In this document: one piece after another, positions 31,492 to 37,407 of the stretch | Position numbering within the stretch: position 1 is the stretch's first letter | Layout: every line of letters starts with the position of its first letter | Source of the DNA: an uncultured Bacteroidales bacterium | Lineage (GTDB): Bacteria > Bacteroidota > Bacteroidia > Bacteroidales > WCHB1-69 | Direction of reading: 5' to 3' | Length of the DNA: 37,407 bases | Assembly: GCA_937901455.1 (NCBI GenBank) | Contig: CALDIA010000214.1 | Location: 1 to 37,407 of the forward strand | The notes under the pieces: model-generated | What the model was told of the DNA's origin: nothing | What the model saw: the letters and a program-made list of their open reading frames with translations, nothing else | Databases searched by the model: none | Program-made: the position numbers and the translations under genes

Positions 31492-33003
31492 ATGAATACG
31501 ATTAAGAAAGTATCAAGTTTATTTTTTGTTGTCGCTCTTGTATTTGGCATGACATCTTGTAAGAAAGAGTCTTCTCCAACAACAGGTTGGACGTACAATG
31601 ACGCCAAGAACGGTGGTTTTGAGGTTGCTCCCTTTGAGGAACAAGCCACAGGCCCTGGGTTGGTGTTTATTGAAGGCGGTACCTTTGTGATGGGTCAAAT
31701 GGAAGAGGATGTGATGAAAGATTGGAACAACACCCCGCGCCGTGTGTCTGTCGCCTCTTTCTATATGGATGAGTGCGAAATTTCCAATTTGGACTACCTG
31801 GAGTATCTCTACTGGCTTGAGAGAGTGTTTATTCCTCAAGATCTGAAGGTAGTGTACGACAACGCTGTGCCAGATGAGAATGTGTGGCGCGACCGCTTAG
31901 GCTACAACGAACCTGATGTGGAATATTACTTCCGTCACCCAGCGTACCGTCGCTATCCCGTGGTAGGTGTGAACTGGCTGCAGGCTACTAACTATGCCGC
32001 GTGGCGTACCGACCGTGTAAATGAGAAGATTTTGGCCGATAGAGGCTATGTGGAATATGCCGAAACACCAACCGCTGAAGGTTATTTCAGTACCGATGCG
32101 TACCTCACCTATGAAACTTATGAGGCTGAAGGTCAAAAACGTCTCCGCTATATCTCTTCTGGTGAGTATCGTAATGTGAAAATGGAAGATGGTATCCTTC
32201 TGCCCAAATACCGTCTGCCGACCGAGGCTGAGTGGGAATATGCCGCCTATGGCTTGATTGGAAACACCTTAAATGAGCGCGTACTTGAACGCAAGGTGTA
32301 TCCCTGGAATGGTCAACAACTCCGTACCGAAGACAAGAAATACTATGGTACCTTTATGACTAACATTCGTAGAGGTCGTGGCGACTATATGGGTATAGCC
32401 GGTGACTTGAATGATAGCGGATTTAAGACCAAGGAGGTTAACTCAGATTGGCCCAATGACTATGGATTGTATCAAATGGCTGGCAACGTGGCTGAGTGGG
32501 TTATGGATGTGTATAGACAGAGCTCCCATGACGATGTTACTGAATACAATCCTTTCCGTGGCAACTACTTTGAAACCAAACAACTCTTGGAAGATGGTAC
32601 CGTTGCCGAACGTGACAGCGTGGGTAAAATCCCCATGGTCCCTGTTTCTGACTTCAAGAACGACAGAAGACGCAACTACCGTGCTGCCGACAACAAAAAC
32701 TACTTGGATGGCGACTGGCAGTCACTGCAAGACATGGATAGCTGGATCGCTGCCACAACCAATACGGAAGCTACCGAACAGATGTATCGCAAAAACATCT
32801 CCAGTAACTACGAGTTTTCTTTGGTTAGCGACCAGGCACGCGTGTACAAGGGAGGTTCATGGCGCGATATTCCTTACTGGTCCTCTCCTGGTTCCCGCCG
32901 CTATTTAGATGAGGATGAAGCTACCGACTATATTGGATTCCGTTGTGCTATGGCTCGTGTTGGTAGTCAAGTGGAAGGCGGTAAAGGCAAAAAGATAAAG
33001 TAA
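31492..33003 (+). CDS. gldK: T9SS ring lipoprotein GldK/PorK
   Basis: GldK/PorK is the outer-membrane lipoprotein that forms the periplasmic PorK/PorN ring of the T9SS. The 503-residue protein from ATG 31492 has lipobox GMTSC (Cys23) and a formylglycine-generating-enzyme (FGE/SUMF1) fold: FIEGGTFVMGQ, FYMDECEISNLDYLEYLYWL, PVVGVNWLQATNYAAWR, RLPTEAEWEYAAYG, GLYQMAGNVAEWV and GGSWRD...GFRCAM. The frame is open to 31426 but that would precede the signal peptide. It follows porP. The usual next genes gldL, gldM and gldN are absent: a terminator and convergent genes follow. Confidence 0.93.
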   Translation: MNTIKKVSSLFFVVALVFGMTSCKKESSPTTGWTYNDAKNGGFEVAPFEEQATGPGLVFIEGGTFVMGQMEEDVMKDWNNTPRRVSVASFYMDECEISNLDYLEYLYWLERVFIPQDLKVVYDNAVPDENVWRDRLGYNEPDVEYYFRHPAYRRYPVVGVNWLQATNYAAWRTDRVNEKILADRGYVEYAETPTAEGYFSTDAYLTYETYEAEGQKRLRYISSGEYRNVKMEDGILLPKYRLPTEAEWEYAAYGLIGNTLNERVLERKVYPWNGQQLRTEDKKYYGTFMTNIRRGRGDYMGIAGDLNDSGFKTKEVNSDWPNDYGLYQMAGNVAEWVMDVYRQSSHDDVTEYNPFRGNYFETKQLLEDGTVAERDSVGKIPMVPVSDFKNDRRRNYRAADNKNYLDGDWQSLQDMDSWIAATTNTEATEQMYRKNISSNYEFSLVSDQARVYKGGSWRDIPYWSSPGSRRYLDEDEATDYIGFRCAMARVGSQVEGGKGKKIK

Positions 33004-33032
33004 CTATACAATACTATATATGTAGCAAATCT

Positions 33033-33067
33033 AAGAGGATGGCTTGTCAGTCATCCTCTTCTGTTTT
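33033..33067 (+). terminator. Intrinsic terminator of porP-gldK
   Basis: AAGAGGATG (33033-33041) pairs with CATCCTCTT (33052-33060) around a 10-base loop, followed by a T-rich tail to about 33069. It lies 30 bases after the gldK stop and overlaps the 3' end of the convergent small gene. Confidence 0.8.
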
Positions 33068-33496
33068 TTCTCTGCCCGAAAGAGTGGAGTAGGTATTGAT
33101 GATAAAGTACTTTTTACGTATCAAATACTCATATAGGAGCCAGACAACAAAATATCCGTTGGTGAAAATCTTATATACAAGGCCCCAAGGGTGTGGCAAT
33201 GTGAAAAAAAAGTCGGCGAACCACAGTGCAATGTCGATGATGAAAAGGTAGTCCCACCACTTTTCGCGATCGTGAAATTCGGCACAGTTGATGACTCCTT
33301 CCTGCACATGGATGTGCTGGGAGGCCGACAGAAAGGGGATCAAACTCTGGATGGTCAGCACATAAGTGCCGGCCGGCATCTGTATGTTGATTTCCGGTGT
33401 TTGCATTACACCCAACACTTGCCCGTTGATGGCGACTTTGTGAGGAATGTTCATTGAGAACTTAGTCCGTTTTTGGATGATTCTTAATACCGCCAT
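33047..33496 (-). CDS. Hypothetical membrane protein with PEGA-like N-terminus
   Basis: The 149-residue protein is not recognised by name. Residues about 15-70 look like a small beta-rich PEGA-type module (KVAINGQVLGVMQTPEINI, then PAGTYVLTIQS). After EWWDYL-like aromatic residues, two membrane helices follow at about 82-100 and 105-125. A basic/acidic tail ends it. It starts one base after the stop of the next small gene, so the two are co-transcribed. The start could be the ATG at 33496 or an internal ATG (MNIPHK, residue 15). No function can be stated. Confidence 0.7.
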   Translation of the reverse strand: MAVLRIIQKRTKFSMNIPHKVAINGQVLGVMQTPEINIQMPAGTYVLTIQSLIPFLSASQHIHVQEGVINCAEFHDREKWWDYLFIIDIALWFADFFFTLPHPWGLVYKIFTNGYFVVWLLYEYLIRKKYFIINTYSTLSGREKTEEDD

Positions 33497-33497
33497 A

Positions 33498-33752
33498 TTA
33501 GAATGTCTTAATCCATTGATTGATCATCTCTATCCGGGTACGGTATTTAGCCATTTGCTCTTCGAGGAAGCTTTCGCTGAACTTGGAGTCGCAGAACCCG
33601 TTGCCTCTGGCTATATAGGCATCATCCTCCATGGAGCAAACCAATTCGGCATAGTTCTGGAGATACTGTTCATATCGTTCCCGAAGGGTGTACAAATCTT
33701 CCAGAGATGCTCCAAAAGTTTCGTTTGGTGCGAAAGAAAAGGTCTTTTTCAT
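33498..33752 (-). CDS. Small hypothetical protein (84 residues)
   Basis: I do not recognise this protein. It is mostly helical and charged, with an ERYEQYLQNYAELV helix in the middle, two cysteines (CSMEDD and GFCDSK) and a C-terminal helix ending IEMINQWIKTF. It has no signal peptide. It starts just after the atpC terminator and runs straight into the membrane-protein gene that follows, so the two form a small unit of their own. No -7 element stands out upstream. Confidence 0.65.
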   Translation of the reverse strand: MKKTFSFAPNETFGASLEDLYTLRERYEQYLQNYAELVCSMEDDAYIARGNGFCDSKFSESFLEEQMAKYRTRIEMINQWIKTF

Positions 33753-33762
33753 AATTACTTAT

Positions 33763-33790
33763 AAAAAAAGAGGGCATGGCACCCTCTTTT
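33763..33790 (-). terminator. Intrinsic terminator of atpD-atpC
   Basis: On the minus strand AAAAGAGGG (33790-33782) pairs with CCCTCTTTT (33774-33766) around a 7-base loop, with a T run to 33763. It lies 18 bases after the atpC stop. Confidence 0.85.
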
Positions 33791-33808
33791 GCATATTCAG
33801 GAGTTTGA

Positions 33809-34048
33809 TTATTCTGCTAAAACGAGAATTTTTTCGTTTAATACTTCGACTACACCACCGTTGATATCGAAAAAAAGCGTTTGATGGTCGTCTTTGGTTT
33901 CAATTTTCACTTGTCCTTTGTGGAGAGCAGCCACCAAAGGGGCGTGGTGTTCGAGGATTTCGAACAATCCGTCGATGCCGGGCAGTTGCACAAGCGTCAC
34001 TTCACCAGTATATACGGATTCGGCTGGAGTTCTGATCTCAAGGTTCAT
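33809..34048 (-). CDS. atpC: ATP synthase epsilon chain (short form)
   Basis: The 79-residue protein contains only the N-terminal beta-sandwich domain of the F1 epsilon subunit (LEIRTPAESVYTGEV...LPGIDGLFEILEHHAPLVAAL, then GGVVEVLNEKILVLAE). The C-terminal helical hairpin that inhibits ATP hydrolysis in many bacteria is missing, as is usual in Bacteroidota. It starts just after atpD and ends at a strong terminator. The other F1Fo genes are not in the window. Confidence 0.93.
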   Translation of the reverse strand: MNLEIRTPAESVYTGEVTLVQLPGIDGLFEILEHHAPLVAALHKGQVKIETKDDHQTLFFDINGGVVEVLNEKILVLAE

Positions 34049-34054
34049 AGTGCG

Positions 34055-35560
34055 TTATTTTGATGCGGCCAACTCTTTTTCACCCTTTTCAATGGCTTCC
34101 TCAATGGTGCCCACCAAAGAAAAGGCGGTTTCGGGCAGATGGTCCAGTTCGCCGTCCATAATCATATTGAAGCCTTTGATAGTATCTTCGATGCGTACAA
34201 ACTTGCCAGGTATGCCGGTGAATTGTTCAGCAACGAAGAAGGGTTGGGACATGAAACGTTGCACGCGGCGTGCGCGGTGCACAGTTTTGCGATCCTCTTC
34301 AGATAGTTCTTCCATACCGAGGATGGCAATGATATCTTGCAACTCCTTATAGCGCTGGAGGGTCTCTTTTACGCGCTGGGCGGTGTTGTAGTGCTCTTCA
34401 CCTACAATGTCGGGAGAGAGGATTCGAGAGGTTGAGTCAAGAGGATCAACGGCTGGGTAGATACCGAGCTCGGAGATCTTACGGCTCAGCACCGTAGTGG
34501 CATCCAAGTGCGAGAAGGTGGTGGCAGGTGCAGGGTCTGTCAAGTCGTCGGCAGGCACGTAGATTGCCTGTACGGAGGTGATAGAGCCGCGCTTGGTGGA
34601 GGTGATGCGCTCCTGCATGGTGCCCATCTCCGTGGCCAGTGTAGGTTGGTAACCTACAGCAGAAGGCATACGGCCCAGCAAAGCAGAAACCTCAGAACCA
34701 GCCTGTGTAAAACGGAATATGTTATCGACGAAGAAGAGGATGTCACGGCCACCAGTGGTCTCGTCACCATCGCGGTAGCCCTCGGCTACAGTCAGTCCCG
34801 ACAAAGCCACACGCGCACGTGCTCCAGGCGGTTCGTTCATCTGACCAAACACCAATGTAGCCTGCGACTTGGCAAGTTCTTCCATATTTACTTTCGAAAG
34901 ATCCCATCCGCCAGCCTTCATGCTCTCCAAGAAATCATCTCCATAGCGGATGACATTGGATTCGAGCATCTCACGCAATAGGTCGTTACCCTCACGTGTA
35001 CGTTCACCCACACCAGTGAAAACGGTCATACCGCCGTAGTTCTTGGCAATATTGTGAATCATCTCCATAATCAACACGGTCTTGCCTACACCAGCACCAC
35101 CAAACAGACCAATCTTACCACCTTTGGCATAGGGCTCAATCAAGTCGATGACTTTGATGCCGGTATAGAAAACTTCTTGAGAGGTGGACAGATTGTCAAA
35201 TGTGGGCGGATCCCTGTGAATGTCACTGCGCTTGGCACTCTCTATCGCACCGATGCCATCAATGCTGTCACCGATAACATTCAAGAGGCGGCCATTGATA
35301 TTCTCGGTAGGCATAGTAATCATACGGCCGGAAGCAACCACTTCCATGCCGCGATGCAAACCATCCGTAGAATCCATGGAAATGCAACGCATCGTATTTT
35401 CGCCAATATCTTGCTCGCATTCCAAAATCAATTTGTCACCATTTACTTTAGTCACTTCCAGTGCATCGTAGATGTTAGGAAGTTTGCAATCCTCTTCGAA
35501 GTGCACATCTACCACAGCACCAATAATTTGGGAAATTTTTCCTTTTATTTGTTCTGACAT
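34055..35560 (-). CDS. atpD: ATP synthase beta chain
   Basis: AtpD is the catalytic subunit of the F1 ATPase. From ATG 35560 the protein has 501 residues, the normal size; the frame is open 8 codons further upstream. GGAGVGKTVLIMEMI is the Walker A (P-loop), followed by VFTGVGERTREGNDL. The Walker B region is ILFFVDNIFRFTQAG, and the DELSEED counterpart is MEELSEEDRKTVHRAR. It is followed 6 bases later by atpC. A -7 element is at 35598-35605. Confidence 0.97.
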   Translation of the reverse strand: MSEQIKGKISQIIGAVVDVHFEEDCKLPNIYDALEVTKVNGDKLILECEQDIGENTMRCISMDSTDGLHRGMEVVASGRMITMPTENINGRLLNVIGDSIDGIGAIESAKRSDIHRDPPTFDNLSTSQEVFYTGIKVIDLIEPYAKGGKIGLFGGAGVGKTVLIMEMIHNIAKNYGGMTVFTGVGERTREGNDLLREMLESNVIRYGDDFLESMKAGGWDLSKVNMEELAKSQATLVFGQMNEPPGARARVALSGLTVAEGYRDGDETTGGRDILFFVDNIFRFTQAGSEVSALLGRMPSAVGYQPTLATEMGTMQERITSTKRGSITSVQAIYVPADDLTDPAPATTFSHLDATTVLSRKISELGIYPAVDPLDSTSRILSPDIVGEEHYNTAQRVKETLQRYKELQDIIAILGMEELSEEDRKTVHRARRVQRFMSQPFFVAEQFTGIPGKFVRIEDTIKGFNMIMDGELDHLPETAFSLVGTIEEAIEKGEKELAASK

Positions 35561-35597
35561 ATTATTAAGATAATTTTCAATCAAAAATTTGAAGCGC

Positions 35598-35605
35598 CAA
35601 AGATA
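35598..35605 (-). promoter_or_regulatory. Bacteroidota -7 promoter element for atpD-atpC
   Basis: TATCTTTG on the minus strand lies 37 bases before the atpD ATG at 35560. It lies close to the divergent tRNA-Gly promoter. Confidence 0.6.
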
Positions 35606-35649
35606 AAAAAAATATGAATAGAATGAGTAATATTTTTTTTTGCAAATTG

Positions 35650-35680
35650 TTTGGGCGAATTGAAAAAAAATGTATTTTTG
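35650..35680 (+). promoter_or_regulatory. tRNA-Gly promoter, with -33 and -7 elements
   Basis: TTTG (35650-35653) and TATTTTTG (35673-35680) are 19 bases apart, the full Bacteroidota consensus, and end 16 bases before the tRNA. Confidence 0.8.
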
Positions 35681-35696
35681 CAGCCGAATTTAGCAA

Positions 35697-35769
35697 GCGG
35701 AAGTAGCTCAGTTGGTAGAGCACAACCTTGCCAAGGTTGGGGTCGCGAGTTCGAGTCTCGTTTTCCGCT
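35697..35769 (+). tRNA. tRNA-Gly (GCC)
   Basis: Cloverleaf: acceptor GCGGAAG/TTTCCGC, D-arm GCTC/GAGC, anticodon stem CAACC/GGTTG around TTGCCAA (anticodon GCC) and T-arm GCGAG-TTCGAGT-CTCGT. The discriminator is T and CCA is not encoded. It is 73 bases long and single, not in a tRNA cluster. Confidence 0.95.
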
Positions 35770-35788
35770 CAAAGTCTTACAAAACAAT

Positions 35789-35826
35789 AAAAATCAGCAA
35801 ATTACAAACGTGGTTTGCTGATTTTT
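35789..35826 (+). terminator. Intrinsic terminator after tRNA-Gly
   Basis: A 13-bp stem (35789-35801 with 35814-35826; AAAAATCAGCAAA/TTTGCTGATTTTT) encloses a 12-base loop and ends in T. Between it and 35928 I see no gene. Confidence 0.85.
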
Positions 35827-35927
35827 GCTTTTGAATCGGAACAGAAATGGGACAAACTGTCTTTCTTTGGATTTTGTCATTAGTTTTTCCAAGTTGAACT
35901 TATCTAATGATAAAAAATATAATTGAA

Positions 35928-36243
35928 TTACAATTTCGCCTCCATCGTGTTTCTTAACTCCCCGTCCATGATGCGACGGCTGTACACATCGATGATGGAC
36001 GCGAGGTGCACGAAGCCGTGATGCATAAGAATGTAGAGGATGTCCATCTCCCCCAGGCTTATAGTAGTAACTCGACCGTGACAAGCCCAGAAATACGCAT
36101 TGCTGCAACATGCTGAGGCTCGAATGATTTGACTCCACTATCCGCTTGAGCACACTAATGGGGGATGCCGGTCACAACTTTTTTTAGGAAGTCCACCATC
36201 ATGTCTGGCTGGCCTATCCTGGCGTGCAGCTCGTGGATTTCCT
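35928..36243 (-). pseudogene. IS3-family transposase relic (orfA end plus deleted orfB)
   Basis: Two fragments lie in IS3 order. The tail of orfA, KEIHELHARIGQ...DFLKK, ends at TAG 36155-36157 and is preceded by an in-frame stop near 36246. orfB begins around 36153 (SNHSSLSMLQQCVFLGLSRS, then SYYYKP), then jumps frame to MDILYILMHHGFVHLASI...DVYSRRIMD...NTMEAKL with TAA at 35928-35930. The stretch normally found between SYYYKP and DITYIP is missing, as is everything after the first catalytic Asp region. No intact inverted ends or target duplication could be identified. It is an old, inactive copy; the flanking 35827-35927 is non-coding. Confidence 0.8.
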
Positions 36244-36285
36244 TTTAATAACCGTCCAACAAACCCTACCGCATGCTGATCCGGT

Positions 36286-37020
36286 TCACCCATCCGTATC
36301 CGCTTTTTTGAGGTCAACAACGAGCGAGGCCTTGTACCGTTCAACCAGCCGGTCGTGCTGGAACAGGCCATAGATGGCGACGGCCAACGCCCCGAACAGG
36401 TCAAGAACTAAGTCCAGCATAGTGTCGCGCAGTGCCTCGTGGCCGCAAAGCGGCACGTCCTCCGCAGAAATAATGGAACTGGTTGTGGTGGCCATAAACT
36501 GTTGGGTGTTGGTGCCCATGATGCTGTCGTAGGTGAACTCAATGATTTCCCAGCAGGCCCCCAACCCCATGGAGAACATCACCAGAAAGAGAGCCAAAAA
36601 CCATTTGTTCAAGTAGATGTATTTGTCATTTTCCGCCATGATGATATGGATGAGCCACAAGGCGACCATCGACAATAGGATGCCCGACTCTGCGTGCAGC
36701 AGCTTGTCCCACCAGGGAAATTTCCCGTACAAGTCTATGCCGTCGCCAAGTATAAGGGAAGAAAAGCAGAAAATGAATATTAAGGCGGACAAAAGCCAAG
36801 GGACTTCCACGTTCAGCCTGCGTTTCAGGAATGACGGCAGGCGCATCAGCAGCAGCATGGCCACATATTGCATCCCGCGGAATACCACCTCGTCCCATGG
36901 TTTTTGATGGGCTATGAGCCATACGACGTTGGCGACGCCCATAAGCGCCAAAATCCAGAACAGAACGGTGTTGGCAGTGTGCAGACGGTATATTTTCTCT
37001 TTTTTTTGATTCTTACTCAT
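36286..37020 (-). CDS. DUF2238/YjdF-like integral membrane protein
   Basis: The 244-residue protein has about six or seven membrane helices after a basic N-terminus (MSKNQKKEKIYRL). The conserved-looking block is WWDKLLHAESGILLSMVAL, then GACWEIIEFTYDSIMG and DTMLDLVLDLFGALAVAIYG, with polar residues (D, H, E) inside helices. That pattern fits the DUF2238 (YjdF) family of unknown function. It lies between the IS3 relic and cardiolipin synthase; its stop is 43 bases from the relic. A link to lipid or envelope metabolism would be context only. Confidence 0.7.
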   Translation of the reverse strand: MSKNQKKEKIYRLHTANTVLFWILALMGVANVVWLIAHQKPWDEVVFRGMQYVAMLLLMRLPSFLKRRLNVEVPWLLSALIFIFCFSSLILGDGIDLYGKFPWWDKLLHAESGILLSMVALWLIHIIMAENDKYIYLNKWFLALFLVMFSMGLGACWEIIEFTYDSIMGTNTQQFMATTTSSIISAEDVPLCGHEALRDTMLDLVLDLFGALAVAIYGLFQHDRLVERYKASLVVDLKKADTDG

Positions 37021-37051
37021 GACCTTTATGATTATGGTGTTAGGATGAATT

Positions 37052-37407
37052 TCACAGCTGTGACGCCACTATACGGGCGGCGGCCTCCCTGACCTTATTC
37101 TTGAATGGACGTGCGTCCCACTCGTGGGCCTCGATGTATAGCGACTGCGCCTCGTCAGCCAAGAAGATGGCCTTCAGCTCCCGGGCGTAGGCGGCCGATT
37201 CGATGACGGCGGCTATCTCCTCGCAGAGCAGATAGCTGCGGGGGTCGATGTTGCACGAGCCGACTACCGCCACGGTGTCGTCGCTGACGATAATCTTGGA
37301 GTGCATGTAGCCGGGCTGGTACACCCCGATTCTGACCCCCGCCTTGAGCATTTCGGCAAAGTAGCTTTTGGATGCCCACTGGGTGGTCTCCCCGCGGTCG
37401 CTGCGAG
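37052..37407 (-). CDS. cls: Cardiolipin synthase (phospholipase D family), C-terminal part (partial)
   Basis: Cardiolipin synthase joins two phosphatidylglycerol molecules at the inner membrane. The frame runs to the window edge, so only about 117 C-terminal residues are visible. They contain WASKSYFAEMLKAGVRI, then the second HKD motif YMHSKIIVSDDTVAVVGSCN (His, Lys and Asp present) and the usual IDPRSYLLCEEIAAVI end. The first HKD motif lies outside the window. It is followed by the DUF2238-like gene 31 bases later on the same strand, so they may be co-transcribed. A phospholipase D-like protein with another role is possible but less likely. Confidence 0.85.
   Translation of the reverse strand, partial: RSDRGETTQWASKSYFAEMLKAGVRIGVYQPGYMHSKIIVSDDTVAVVGSCNIDPRSYLLCEEIAAVIESAAYARELKAIFLADEAQSLYIEAHEWDARPFKNKVREAAARIVASQL

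Noticed and set aside
35697..35930. Integration site (att) at tRNA-Gly with an island downstream
   Set aside because: No integrase gene and no second copy of the tRNA 3' end in the window; only an IS3 relic follows.

Overview
The window looks like a chromosomal segment of an uncultured Bacteroidales (Bacteroidota). Four things point there: at least 14 copies of the Bacteroidota -7 promoter element TAnnTTTG in front of genes; several type IX secretion (T9SS) genes; Bacteroidota-type forms of DksA, LspA, AtpC and Rho; and a DPP7/DPP11-type S46 peptidase. Nearly all of it is housekeeping DNA. I found no CRISPR array, prophage, toxin-antitoxin pair or intact mobile element.

Layout. 1-138: tail of a probable cyclodeaminase-family gene, followed by two strong palindromes. 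299-2633: a GT4-type sugar transferase and dTDP-glucose 4,6-dehydratase. 2706-6372: gcvP and riboflavin synthase. 6420-11385: porW/sprE, bactofilin, atpZ, a four-helix membrane protein and a flavodiiron protein, apparently one transcription unit. 11387-15418 (minus): rho, a serine hydrolase and a PHP phosphatase. 15605-18836 (minus): dksA, lspA and an S46 peptidase. 18899-22745 (minus): degP-like protease, rpoD, gldD and a secreted nuclease/phosphatase. 22881-24607: rplU, rpmA and holA. 24652-26266 (minus): tRNA-Cys and pyrB-pyrI. 26416-33003: divergent porU and porP-gldK. 33047-35560 (minus): atpD-atpC and two small unknown genes. 35697-35769: tRNA-Gly, then an IS3 relic. 36286-37407 (minus): a DUF2238-like membrane protein and a partial cardiolipin synthase.

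The main theme is the T9SS and gliding machinery, spread over four loci: porW, gldD, porU and porP-gldK. PorW, GldD and GldK are lipoproteins whose signal peptides would be cut by the LspA encoded here. The secreted nuclease carries a T9SS sorting domain of the kind PorU processes, and PorU has one itself. gldL, gldM and gldN, which usually follow gldK, are not in the window. ATP synthase is also split: atpD-atpC lies at one end, and atpZ with an AtpI-like gene lies near porW without atpB.

I do not see a clearly new biological system. The more unusual points are a cysteine-free DksA, a Rho that lacks the N-terminal helical domain and has a small overlapping upstream frame, a pyrB start with a perfect Shine-Dalgarno sequence before TTG, an operon joining the sigma factor to GldD and a T9SS cargo, and gldK cut off from gldLMN.
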